Shown here piece by piece: positions 18,773 through 26,155 of a DNA stretch of 64,000 bases. Under the pieces are notes generated by a model, which saw only the letters and a list, made by a program, of their open reading frames with translations, made no database searches and was not told the DNA's origin. The DNA is from Streptomyces lydicus (lineage in GTDB: Bacteria > Actinomycetota > Actinomycetes > Streptomycetales > Streptomycetaceae): the NCBI RefSeq assembly GCF_000717345.1, contig NZ_JNZA01000027.1:62001-126000 (forward strand). Direction: 5' to 3'. The stretch's first letter is position 1; each line of letters starts with the position of its first letter. A program made the position numbers and the translations under genes.

Positions 18773-20191
18773 GTGCGTGGACTGACCAGCTCTTCCCGGG
18801 CGGCCGGGCAGCCGGAGAGTGACGCCGAGCGCACCATGACGTTCGCCGCGCTCGAACGGGCACCGGACCGCCGCCGGACCGAGGCGTGGCTGCTCGCCCT
18901 CGTCGTCGCGATCGCCGTCTTCGGCTACGCCTACACCGGCCTGTCGATGACCGGCCGGCTCCCGGGCGGGCTGGCCGGCTTCTCGGTGAGCATGCTCTTC
19001 GTCGCGCTGGTGCCGCACCTGGTCCTCCGCCGCTTCGCGCCGCGCGCCGATCCGCTGATCCTGCCGCTGGCGACGCTGCTCACCGGGATCGGCCTGGTAC
19101 TGCTGCACCGGCTGGACCTCACCTACGCGCAGACCCCCCGGCTGAAGATCGCCGAGGCGGCCAGCGGTCAGCTGGTGTGGACGGTGATCGGGGTGGCCGT
19201 CTGCATCGCCATCCTGCTGGTGGTGCGCGACCACCGCATCCTCCAGCGCTACATCTACCTGACGATGGTCGTCGCGCTGGTGCTGCTGATGGCTCCGGCG
19301 TTCTTCGGCGCCGACATGTACGGCGCCAAGCGCTGGATCCTGCTCGGGCCGCTGTCGCTGCAGCCCGGCGAGTTCGTGAAGATCATGATCTCGGTGTTCT
19401 TCGCGGGCTACCTCACCGTCAGCCGCGACGCGCTGGCGCTGGCCGGCCGCCGGGTCATGGGCGTCCAGCTGCCCCCGGGCAGGCAGCTCGGCCCGATCTT
19501 CACCATCTGGGCGATCAGCCTGCTGGTGCTGATCTTCGAACGCGACCTGGGCACCTCGCTGATCTTCTTCGGCGTCTTCGTGATCATGCTCTACATGGCC
19601 ACCGACCGCACCAGCTGGGTGGTGTGCGGCCTGTTGATGGCCGTCGTCGGCGCGGCCGTCGTCGGCTCCCTCGAACCCCACGTCCACGGCCGGGTCACCG
19701 CCTGGCTGGACCCCATGCGGGCCTTCACCAAGCAGGGCGTGGCGGACGGCATGTCCGACCAGCTGGGCCAGGCGCTGTTCAGCTTCGGCAGCGGCGGCAT
19801 CAGCGGCACCGGCCTGGGCCAGGGCCACCCCGAGCTGATCGGCTTCGCCGGCAACAGCGACTTCATCCTCACCACCGTCGGCGAGGAACTGGGCCTCACC
19901 GGCGTGATGGCGATCGTCATGCTGTACGTACTGCTGGCACAGCGCGGGCTACGGGTCGGACTGACCGCCCGCGACCCCTTCAGCAAGCTGCTCGCGGTCG
20001 GCCTCGCCGGGGCGCTGCTGCTCCAGGTCTTCGTCGTCGCCGGCGGCGTCACCGGCCTCATCCCCCTCACCGGCAAGGCCCTCCCCTTCCTCGCCAAGGG
20101 CGGCTCCTCCCTCGTGGCGAACTGGGTGATGGTGGCCCTCCTGCTCCGCATCAGCGACCACGCCCAGCGGCGGCGTGAGCCGGTGCGGTGA
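18773..20191 (+). CDS. SEDS-family peptidoglycan polymerase (FtsW/RodA/SpoVE-like)
   Basis: A 472-residue multispanning membrane protein of the SEDS family, which polymerises lipid II into glycan strands together with a class B PBP. About ten or more hydrophobic segments are visible from residue 40 on. Family hallmarks are GAKRWILLGPLSLQPGEFVK, the acidic residue of FERDLGTSLIFF, and the C-terminal GLIPLTGKALPFLAKGGSS with EELGLTG before it. GTG 18773 is preceded by GGAGGA at five bases and gives a roughly 40-residue cytosolic N-terminus. No PBP gene is adjacent, so its partner and whether it serves division or elongation cannot be told. It diverges from groES. Confidence 0.9.
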   Translation: MRGLTSSSRAAGQPESDAERTMTFAALERAPDRRRTEAWLLALVVAIAVFGYAYTGLSMTGRLPGGLAGFSVSMLFVALVPHLVLRRFAPRADPLILPLATLLTGIGLVLLHRLDLTYAQTPRLKIAEAASGQLVWTVIGVAVCIAILLVVRDHRILQRYIYLTMVVALVLLMAPAFFGADMYGAKRWILLGPLSLQPGEFVKIMISVFFAGYLTVSRDALALAGRRVMGVQLPPGRQLGPIFTIWAISLLVLIFERDLGTSLIFFGVFVIMLYMATDRTSWVVCGLLMAVVGAAVVGSLEPHVHGRVTAWLDPMRAFTKQGVADGMSDQLGQALFSFGSGGISGTGLGQGHPELIGFAGNSDFILTTVGEELGLTGVMAIVMLYVLLAQRGLRVGLTARDPFSKLLAVGLAGALLLQVFVVAGGVTGLIPLTGKALPFLAKGGSSLVANWVMVALLLRISDHAQRRREPVR

Positions 20192-20193
20192 CT

Positions 20194-20484
20194 TCCCACG
20201 CTTTTGTCCGTCCCGCCGTGGTGGTTGCTCGCCGTGGCGCCTGCGGCGGGCCGGGTGGTCTGTGGGTGCGGTGACGGACCTCCGGGGCCTTGTGTGTGGA
20301 CTGCTTCGCTTTACGTCCACACACAAGGCCCCTCCCGGAGGAGCGGCACCGCACCCAACAACAACCCAGCCCGCCGCAGGCGCAACGGCGAGACGACACA
20401 CGGCGGGAAAGCCAACAACGTGCGGCGGCGCCGCAAAGCGCAACGGCGAGCAACAACCACGGCGGGACGGCCGAAAACGTGGGA
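20194..20484. repeat. 291-bp composite palindromic element (MITE/REP-like)
   Basis: Outer arms (about 20194-20240 and 20438-20484) are imperfect inverted copies: TCCCACG...CCGTCCCGCCGTGG at the left against its complement at the right. The middle arms pair similarly, and the core is a perfect 18-bp stem (20284-20301 with 20315-20332) with a 13-base loop, extended by CCTCC/GGAGG. The right arm carries an extra roughly 60-bp copy of a unit containing CCGCCGTG...CTCGCCGTTGCGC, so the element looks like a hairpin with an internal duplication. No transposase or clear target-site duplication is seen. Confidence 0.8.
20284..20332. terminator. Core 18-bp hairpin of the palindromic element
   Basis: GGGGCCTTGTGTGTGGAC (20284-20301) pairs perfectly with 20315-20332. 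It lies 92 bases after the SEDS gene stop and could terminate transcription, although no U run follows. Confidence 0.7.
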
Positions 20485-20498
20485 GGGACAATGACTCC

Positions 20499-21677
20499 GT
20501 GAGTGATCTGGACGTCTTTGCTGCCCTTCTCGCCCCCGAGGGGCAGACGTTGTTGGACGAGTTGCGGGACCACGACCCCGCCGACGAGCTGGCGGCAGCC
20601 ACCCGGTTGCGGCGGGACCACCCCGCGCCGCTGGTCTCCGCGGCGCTCGGGCAGGCGCGGCTCCGGCAGCGGGCGGCGGCGAAGTTCGGGGCGGACGCGC
20701 AGCGGATGTACTTCACGGCCAACGGCGTCGAACAGTCCACCCGGGCGACGGTCGCCGCCCACCGTGCCGACCGGCTCGCCGCGCTGGGCGTGCGGTCGGT
20801 GGCGGACCTGTGCTGCGGCATCGGCGGGGACGCGCTCGCGCTGGCGCGGGCCGGGATCCGCGTACTGGCCGTCGACCGGGACCCGCTGGCCTGCGCGGCG
20901 GCGCGGGCGAACGCCGCGGCGCTGGGGCTGGCGGAGCTGATCGAGGTGCGCGCGGCGGACGTGACGGAGGTGGACACCGCCGGCTGGGACGCGGTGTTCG
21001 TCGATCCGGCGCGCCGCAGCAAGGTCCGGGGCGGCCGGATCTTCGACCCCGAGGCGTACTCGCCGCCGCTGTCCTGGGCCGTCGAGGCCGCGCGTACCGC
21101 CCCGTTCGCGGCGTTGAAGATCGCGCCGGGCGTGCCGCACGAGATGCTGCCCGAGGACGCCGAGGCGGAGTGGATCTCCGACCGGGGCGAGGTGAAGGAG
21201 GCGGTGCTGTGGTTCGGTACGGCGCCGGGTGCCCGCCGCGCCACCCTGCTGCCGGCCGGTGACTCGCTGCTGGGCGCGGGCCTGCCGGACCCGGAGGCCG
21301 GTCCGGTGGGCCGCTATCTGTACGAGCCGGACGGCGCCGTCATCCGCGCCCATCTCGTCGCCGAGGCCGCCGCCGCACTCGACGGCCGGCTCATCGACCC
21401 GACCATCGCGTACGTCACCGCCGACGCGCTGCGCCCGACGCCGTACGCGACCGCCTACGAGATCACCGACGTGCTGCCGTTCAACGTCAAGCGGCTCAAG
21501 GCGCTGCTGCGTGAGCGCGGGGTCGGCACCGCGGTGATCAAGAAGCGCGGTTCGGCGGTCGAGCCGGAGGAGCTGCGCAAGAAGCTGAAGCTGGGCGGCG
21601 GCGGGAACTCCGTCACGATCTTCCTGACCCGGGTCGCCGGCGCGCCCACGATGCTGCTGGGGCAGCCGGCGCACTGA
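20499..21677 (+). CDS. Class I SAM-dependent methyltransferase with THUMP-like C-terminal domain
   Basis: A 392-residue methyltransferase. The SAM-binding motif I is VADLCCGIGGDALALA, followed by the acidic motif II in VLAVDRD and a catalytic-type VFVDPARR motif resembling the DPPY/NPPY loop of nucleic-acid methyltransferases. The C-terminal part (EITDVLPFNVKRLKALLRERGVG and KKRGSAVEPEELRKKLKL) resembles the THUMP-like domain found on putative RNA methyltransferases. GTG 20499 begins the conserved frame; the nearest GGGAGG lies inside the right end of the palindromic element. It precedes a convergent small membrane protein gene. The substrate is probably RNA (inference). Confidence 0.85.
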   Translation: MSDLDVFAALLAPEGQTLLDELRDHDPADELAAATRLRRDHPAPLVSAALGQARLRQRAAAKFGADAQRMYFTANGVEQSTRATVAAHRADRLAALGVRSVADLCCGIGGDALALARAGIRVLAVDRDPLACAAARANAAALGLAELIEVRAADVTEVDTAGWDAVFVDPARRSKVRGGRIFDPEAYSPPLSWAVEAARTAPFAALKIAPGVPHEMLPEDAEAEWISDRGEVKEAVLWFGTAPGARRATLLPAGDSLLGAGLPDPEAGPVGRYLYEPDGAVIRAHLVAEAAAALDGRLIDPTIAYVTADALRPTPYATAYEITDVLPFNVKRLKALLRERGVGTAVIKKRGSAVEPEELRKKLKLGGGGNSVTIFLTRVAGAPTMLLGQPAH

Positions 21678-21685
21678 GCGGGGGC

Positions 21686-22051
21686 TCAGGCCAGGTCGGT
21701 GAGGTCCTCGGCGTAGATCTGGGAGAGCGGCTGCGGGCCGACGTACTGCTGGCAGGTGCACTGTCCGGCCTCGAACTGGACCGGTTTGCGGTCGGCGTCC
21801 CAGGCGACCGCGATCTCCACCACCTCATGACACTTGCCCTTTTTGTCATGCTTGGCGAGGTGATGGGTGCAGCCGCACACCGGCTCCGGCGGCTTCTGGG
21901 CGGCGGCCAGTTCCTGCCGCACCTGACGGGCCGACCCCAGGCGCTCCATCTTGCGCTCGTGACGGGTGCGCAGGGCCGTACGGGCGGTGTCGGCGACCTT
22001 CGCGAAGCCGCCCGCCATGAAGAAGATGAAGACCCACCAGAACCAGTCCAC
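21686..22051 (-). CDS. Small membrane-anchored Cys/His-rich protein
   Basis: A 121-residue protein of unknown function. An N-terminal membrane segment (DWFWWVFIFFMAGGFAKVA, residues 2-20) is followed by a basic helical stretch (ALRTRHERKMERLGSARQVRQEL) and a C-terminal module with five Cys and several His: CGCTHHLAKHD, KGKCHEV and GQCTCQQY. The spacing suggests a zinc or other metal site on the cytosolic side. GTG 22051 follows a GGGGAGG site; an upstream frame to 22141 is less hydrophobic and unlikely. The gene shares its strand with tsaD, which starts upstream, and its 3' end nearly abuts the methyltransferase. Confidence 0.75.
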   Translation of the reverse strand: MDWFWWVFIFFMAGGFAKVADTARTALRTRHERKMERLGSARQVRQELAAAQKPPEPVCGCTHHLAKHDKKGKCHEVVEIAVAWDADRKPVQFEAGQCTCQQYVGPQPLSQIYAEDLTDLA

Positions 22052-22158
22052 AGCCTGCCGCCTCCCCACGCGCGCGCCCGGTGCCGCTCCAGGGTAAGAC
22101 CTCGGGGCGGGCGGGGTGCCGGAGGAGGCGGCGGTTGTCACCGATCCTCAGAAGATGG

Positions 22159-23271
22159 TCACGAGTAGAGGTTCTGCTTGCTCACCTCGTGGACGTGGTC
22201 GTGGTGGTGGGCGGGGGCCTCGCCGGGCACATGGGGTTCGGTGACCGGAAGCGACGAGTCCGCCGAGAGGTCCCAGGCGGACGCCGCCCGGCCGCGGGCC
22301 ACCATCTCCGCACCCAGGGCCGCGACCATCGCGCCGTTGTCGGTGCACAGCTTGGGCCGCGGCACCCGCAGCGTGATACCGGCGTCCTCGCAGCGGCGCT
22401 GGGCCATCGCCCGCAGCCGGGAGTTGGCCGCGACCCCGCCGCCGATCATCAGGTGGTCCACGCCGTTGTCCTTGCAGGCGCGTACGGCCTTGCGGGTCAG
22501 CACGTCCACGACGGCCTCCTGGAAGGACGCCGAGACGTCCGCCACCGGCACCTCCTCGCCGGCCGCCCGCTTGGCCTCGATCCAGCGCGCGACGGCCGTC
22601 TTCAGGCCGGAGAAGGAGAAGTCGTAGACCGGGTCGCGGGGGCCGGTCAGGCCGCGCGGGAAGCGGATCGCGTCGGGGTTGCCCTCGCGCGCGTAGCGGT
22701 CGATGACCGGGCCGCCCGGGAAGCCGAGGTTCAGCACCCGCGCGATCTTGTCGAACGCCTCGCCGGCCGCGTCGTCGATGGTCGAGCCGAGCGGGCGCAC
22801 GTCGGAGGTGATGTCGGGGGCCAGCAGGAGGGAGGAGTGGCCGCCGGAGACCAGCAGGGCCATCGTCGGCTCGGGCAGCGGGCCGTGCTCCAGCTGGTCG
22901 ACGCAGATGTGCGAGGCGAGGTGGTTGACGCCGTAGAGCGGCTTGCCGAGGGCGTAGGCGTACGCCTTGGCCGCCGAGACGCCGACCAGCAGCGCGCCGG
23001 CCAGGCCGGGCCCCGCGGTGACCGCGATGCCGTCCAGGTCGCTCGCCGCGACCCCGGCGTCCTTCAGCGCCCGCTGGATGGTGGGGACCATCGCCTCCAG
23101 GTGGGCCCGGGAGGCGACCTCGGGCACCACGCCGCCGAAGCGCGCGTGTTCGTCGACGCTGGAGGCGACCGCGTCGGCGAGGAGGGTGTGGCCGTGGACG
23201 ATGCCGACACCGGTCTCGTCGCAGGAGGTCTCGATGCCGAGGACGAGCGGTCCACCGCGTGAGTCAGCCAT
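22159..23271 (-). CDS. tsaD: tRNA N6-threonylcarbamoyladenosine transferase TsaD
   Basis: Transfers the threonylcarbamoyl group from TC-AMP to A37 of ANN-decoding tRNAs, with TsaB and TsaE. The 370-residue ASKHA protein has [11 protein letters not shown], the metal-binding HLASH (His117, His121), LLVSGGHSS and the [11 protein letters not shown] motif. The C-terminus is unusual, ending in a His/Asp-rich stretch [15 protein letters not shown] that may bind metal. ATG 23271 matches the family start; the open frame continues upstream only as a shadow of rimI. It forms a minus-strand run tsaB-rimI-tsaD with very tight spacing. Confidence 0.96.
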   Translation of the reverse strand: MADSRGGPLVLGIETSCDETGVGIVHGHTLLADAVASSVDEHARFGGVVPEVASRAHLEAMVPTIQRALKDAGVAASDLDGIAVTAGPGLAGALLVGVSAAKAYAYALGKPLYGVNHLASHICVDQLEHGPLPEPTMALLVSGGHSSLLLAPDITSDVRPLGSTIDDAAGEAFDKIARVLNLGFPGGPVIDRYAREGNPDAIRFPRGLTGPRDPVYDFSFSGLKTAVARWIEAKRAAGEEVPVADVSASFQEAVVDVLTRKAVRACKDNGVDHLMIGGGVAANSRLRAMAQRRCEDAGITLRVPRPKLCTDNGAMVAALGAEMVARGRAASAWDLSADSSLPVTEPHVPGEAPAHHHDHVHEVSKQNLYS

Positions 23272-23276
23272 GATCG

Positions 23277-23837
23277 TCAAGTTCCTTGTACGGAGGGTGC
23301 TTCGGAGGAGGTCTGGGTGGGGCGGCGCATCACGAGCGCGTCGACGTTGCCGGGCTGGTAGTAGCCGCGGCGGAAGCCGATCGGCTCGAAGCCGAAGCGC
23401 TCGTAGAGGCGCTGGGCGCGGAGGTTGTCGACGCGTACCTCCAGCAGCACCTCGTGGCACTCGAAGTCCGTCGCGGCACCGAGGAGTTCGGTCAGCAGGC
23501 GGGCGCCGAGGCCGGTGCCCCACTGGTCGCGGACGGTGGCGATGGTCTGGACGTCGCCCGTGCCGTCGACCGCGGCCAGCCCGGCGTAGCCGACCAGCCG
23601 GCCCGACAGCTCGGCGACGAGGTAGCGGCGGCTGGCGCCGGGGCCGCGGGCGTGGGCCAGCTCGGACCAGAACATGCCGACCGACCAGGCGTCCTCGGGG
23701 AAGAGGTCGCGCTCCAGCTCCAGCACCGGCGCGATGTCCCACCAGCGCATCTCGCGCAGCACCGCGGCGGGCCGCGGGGAGCCGCCGTTCGGCGGTGCCG
23801 TGGAGGGGCGGGGGTGGTGCGACGGGCCGGCGGTCAC
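23277..23837 (-). CDS. rimI: GNAT acetyltransferase, RimI-like
   Basis: A 186-residue N-acetyltransferase placed between tsaB and tsaD, the classical rimI position (RimI acetylates the N-terminus of ribosomal protein S18 in E. coli). The acetyl-CoA loop is [11 protein letters not shown], followed by the strand [22 protein letters not shown] typical of GNATs. About 25 residues at the start are Pro/Ser-rich and non-conserved, so a later start is possible. Its GTG overlaps the tsaB TGA in the tetranucleotide GTGA, pointing to translational coupling. The true substrate may be broader than S18. Confidence 0.9.
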   Translation of the reverse strand: MTAGPSHHPRPSTAPPNGGSPRPAAVLREMRWWDIAPVLELERDLFPEDAWSVGMFWSELAHARGPGASRRYLVAELSGRLVGYAGLAAVDGTGDVQTIATVRDQWGTGLGARLLTELLGAATDFECHEVLLEVRVDNLRAQRLYERFGFEPIGFRRGYYQPGNVDALVMRRPTQTSSEAPSVQGT

Positions 23838-24493
23838 TTGGGGGTGACCACCTTGTAGTTGGCGGGCACCTGGGCGTCCGGGCGGCGCAGGTACAGCGGC
23901 CGCGGCGGCAGCAGTTCCTCGCCCGCGGCCAGCTTCTCGGCGGCCAGCGCGGCGAGCGCGGCCGCGGACTGGTGCTCCGGCCCCTCGCGCCGTACGCCGG
24001 TGAAGACCGTGTCGTAGAGCAGCGCGCCCGCGCCCACGGCCGGGACGCCGGCCACCTGGTCGGCGAGGTCGGCGGGGCGGTCGACGGCCGGTTCGGTCAG
24101 CCGGGTCCGGGCGTCCGCGTAGCGCGCCCAGTAGACCTCTTTGCGGCGGGCGTCAGTGGCCACGACGAAAGGCTCGGTCAGCCCCGAGGCGTAGGCGAGG
24201 CCGTCGAGCGTGCACAGGCCGTGGACGGGGACGTCGAGGACCGCGCCGAACGTGGCGGCGGTCACCAGGCCCACCCGCAGCCCGGTGTACGGCCCCGGTC
24301 CCACGCCGACCACGATCTCGCTGACCTCGTCGAGCTTCCGGCCGGCCTCGCCCAGCACCCGGTCGACGGCGGGCAGCAGCAGCTCGCCGTGGCGGCGCGC
24401 GTCGACCTGCCGGGATTCGGCGAGGATGCCCGTCCCGTCGTGGAGCGCGACCGTGACGGCGGGGGTGGCGGTGTCAAGAGCTAGCAGCAGCAC
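23834..24493 (-). CDS. tsaB: tRNA threonylcarbamoyladenosine biosynthesis protein TsaB
   Basis: A 219-residue non-catalytic ASKHA paralogue that dimerises with TsaD in the t6A pathway. The N-terminus [15 protein letters not shown] and the motif [14 protein letters not shown] are diagnostic. GTG 24493 is preceded by GAGGGC. It overlaps rimI by four bases (GTGA). tsaE lies about 1.1 kb upstream on the same strand beyond two unrelated small genes, so the t6A set is split here. Confidence 0.94.
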   Translation of the reverse strand: MLLLALDTATPAVTVALHDGTGILAESRQVDARRHGELLLPAVDRVLGEAGRKLDEVSEIVVGVGPGPYTGLRVGLVTAATFGAVLDVPVHGLCTLDGLAYASGLTEPFVVATDARRKEVYWARYADARTRLTEPAVDRPADLADQVAGVPAVGAGALLYDTVFTGVRREGPEHQSAAALAALAAEKLAAGEELLPPRPLYLRRPDAQVPANYKVVTPK

Positions 24494-24588
24494 GCCCTCA
24501 AGCCTACGGCGCGGCCGGTGGTGCCCCGTCCCCTGCTACCGTCGCCCCGGAGCAGGGGAACGCAGGAACAGGGAGAGGTGGCACAGCG

Positions 24589-25158
24589 GTGCCCGCTAAG
24601 AGCAGCACGATCGTCACCGCGCTGACCACGGCCGCCGTGGTCGCCGTCGGGGTGCTCGGCTACCAGGCCGCGGCGTCCGCCCCGGCCACCCTGACCCAGG
24701 CCCGCAGCGACGGTCACCACAGCACGCCGCAGGGCAACCGCGACCAGCCCGGCAAGAAGGCGAAGCCGCCGGCCCCCGCACCGGTCCCCGCCGCCTCCGG
24801 CACCGGCCGGCGGGTGGTCTACTCGCTCGGCGGCAAGCGGGTCTGGCTGGTCGACGCCAAGGGGAAGACCGTGCGCACGTTCACCGTCGCGCCGAGCACG
24901 GTGAGCCCGGCGCCGGGGAGCTACGCGGTCGGCTCGCGCTCGGTGAGCGTGACCGGCTCGGACGGCATCGCGATCGAGCACGTGGTGCGGTTCACCACGG
25001 TCAACGCGGTCACGGTCGGTTTCAGCGCGGCGGTCGACGGCTCGCGGCCGGACCCCGGCGCGGCGAAGAAGACCGGCGGAATCCGTGAGTCACGGGACGA
25101 CGGCAAGGCGCTGTGGGACTTCGCACTGCACGGCACCAAGGTCGTCGTGGTCTCCTGA
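24589..25158 (+). CDS. Secreted YkuD-like protein without catalytic cysteine (pseudo-L,D-transpeptidase)
   Basis: A 189-residue protein with an N-terminal hydrophobic segment (about residues 8-30, signal or anchor), a low-complexity Lys/Pro/Ala linker (50-70) and a C-terminal domain resembling the YkuD L,D-transpeptidase fold: RVVYSLGGKRVWLVDAKGK, then PAPGSYAVGSRS and KALWDFALHGTKVVVV. In active enzymes the last part carries S-x-G-C-[IV]-R with an upstream HG; here residues 162-166 read TGGIR, with Gly164 at the Cys position, and no HG is present (FSAA at 145-148). It is therefore probably non-catalytic, perhaps a peptidoglycan-binding or regulatory relative. It starts at GTG 24589 after GGGAGAGG and is divergent from tsaB. 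Confidence 0.75.
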   Translation: MPAKSSTIVTALTTAAVVAVGVLGYQAAASAPATLTQARSDGHHSTPQGNRDQPGKKAKPPAPAPVPAASGTGRRVVYSLGGKRVWLVDAKGKTVRTFTVAPSTVSPAPGSYAVGSRSVSVTGSDGIAIEHVVRFTTVNAVTVGFSAAVDGSRPDPGAAKKTGGIRESRDDGKALWDFALHGTKVVVVS

Positions 25159-25191
25159 CCGGTCCTCGGTCCGACAATTCGCCCCTACGGG

Positions 25192-25392
25192 CTACGCCGC
25201 GTCGCGGCCGCCGGTGGACGGGGCGTCCCCGCCCTCCGCTTCCGGCTCGCCCCGGCGCCCCGCAGGCTTGTCCTGACGGGTCTCCTCGTCGGCGTCCGGA
25301 GGCGTGGAGACGGCGCTGGCCGCGGCGCAGGCGGCGAGCAGCTCGTTCATCGTCGGCGGCGTCTCGCGCGCATCGTGCTGGTGGGCCGACAT
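25192..25392 (-). CDS. Small hypothetical protein downstream of an iron-box-like site
   Basis: A 66-residue protein of unknown function: an N-terminal part with a short Ala-rich helix (TMNELLAACAAASAV) and a charged, probably disordered C-terminal half rich in Asp, Glu, Pro and Gly. ATG 25392 has an excellent AGGAGG five bases upstream, which argues that it is really translated. A perfect TTAGG-N4-CCTAA palindrome lies 52 bases upstream. I do not recognise a family. Confidence 0.7.
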   Translation of the reverse strand: MSAHQHDARETPPTMNELLAACAAASAVSTPPDADEETRQDKPAGRRGEPEAEGGDAPSTGGRDAA

Positions 25393-25443
25393 GGACGCCT
25401 CCTGGGGCTCCTGGGGCAACGCGACAGAAGCTAGGCTCGCTAC

Positions 25444-25457
25444 TTAGGCACACCTAA
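25444..25457. promoter_or_regulatory. Iron-box-like palindrome (possible DmdR/IdeR site)
   Basis: TTAGGCACACCTAA, a perfect five-base inverted repeat with a four-base centre, matches 13 of the last 14 bases of the actinobacterial iron-box consensus as I remember it. The other third of the 19-bp consensus is not conserved. It lies 52 bases upstream of the small ORF on the minus strand. Confidence 0.5.
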
Positions 25458-25571
25458 CTGGGGTCTCCACCCATGTGACCACGCCCGGTACCGGCTACGC
25501 AACATCTTGCCGACGCCTTGTCGGAAACTACCGGGTCTGTGACGTGCGGGAACCCATCGGCCGCGGTCCCG

Positions 25572-26108
25572 TCAGCAGATCTCCAGGTCCGGCAGCCCGG
25601 CGTCCGCCCAGCGCGCACCGTAGCCGGTGACCGTCACCTCGCGGACGTCGTCCACGTCCTCCTCCGGGTGCCCGGACAGGCGCTCCGCGCCGTCCCCGCC
25701 CACGGCCCGGCCGATGACCACGTGCAGCCGGTCGTCGGAGAGCTCCTCGACCTTGCCCTCGCCCCACTCCACGACCACCACCGAGGCGGGCAGCGACACA
25801 TCGAGGTCCAGGTCCTCCATCTCGTCCAGCCCGCCGCCGAGCCGGTAGGCGTCGACGTGCACCAGCGCGGGGCCGCCGACCAGCGAGGGGTGGACGCGGG
25901 CGATGACGAAGGTGGGCGAGGTCACGGCACCGCGTACGCCCAGCCCCGCGCCCAGGCCGCGGGTCAGTGTGGTCTTTCCGGCGCCCAGCTCACCGGTGAG
26001 CAGCACCAGGTCGCCGGGGCGCAGCAGAGGGGCCAGTCTGCGGCCCAACTCCTGCATCTGATCGGGGGACTTGACGGTGACATGCGCGACGGCGTCGGTG
26101 GTGCTCAT
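25572..26108 (-). CDS. tsaE: tRNA threonylcarbamoyladenosine biosynthesis ATPase TsaE
   Basis: A 178-residue P-loop ATPase needed for turnover of the TsaBD complex in t6A37 formation. The Walker A motif GELGAGKT lies at residues 39-46, followed by SPTFVIARVH and the HVDAYRL motif; VVVVEWGEG is the Walker B-like region. It lies directly downstream of the alpha/beta hydrolase gene with a 47-bp gap, at the end of an alr-hydrolase-tsaE run. A C-terminal extension of about 20 residues is not conserved in E. coli YjeE. Confidence 0.94.
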   Translation of the reverse strand: MSTTDAVAHVTVKSPDQMQELGRRLAPLLRPGDLVLLTGELGAGKTTLTRGLGAGLGVRGAVTSPTFVIARVHPSLVGGPALVHVDAYRLGGGLDEMEDLDLDVSLPASVVVVEWGEGKVEELSDDRLHVVIGRAVGGDGAERLSGHPEEDVDDVREVTVTGYGARWADAGLPDLEIC

Positions 26109-26155
26109 GTCGCAAATGGTACGGCCCGGCGCCCCGCGGTGGCGGCGCCCACGAC

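Larger units (their letters stand above)
20192..20498. other. Intergenic region filled by a palindromic element
   Basis: The whole 307-bp gap between the SEDS gene and the methyltransferase gene is taken up by the inverted-repeat element described at 20194-20484. Short open frames here read across the repeat arms on both strands and look like by-products of the repeat. Confidence 0.8.

Noticed and set aside
18417..18785. Open frame over the CIRCE region
   Set aside because: It runs through the groESL promoter and both operators; no coding character.
20204..20494. Small frames inside the palindrome
   Set aside because: They exist on both strands because the DNA is an inverted repeat; Arg/Pro/Thr-rich and without ribosome-binding sites.
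20151..21761. Minus-strand frame across the palindromic element and methyltransferase
   Set aside because: Antisense to a complete methyltransferase; its tail only translates the repeat arms.
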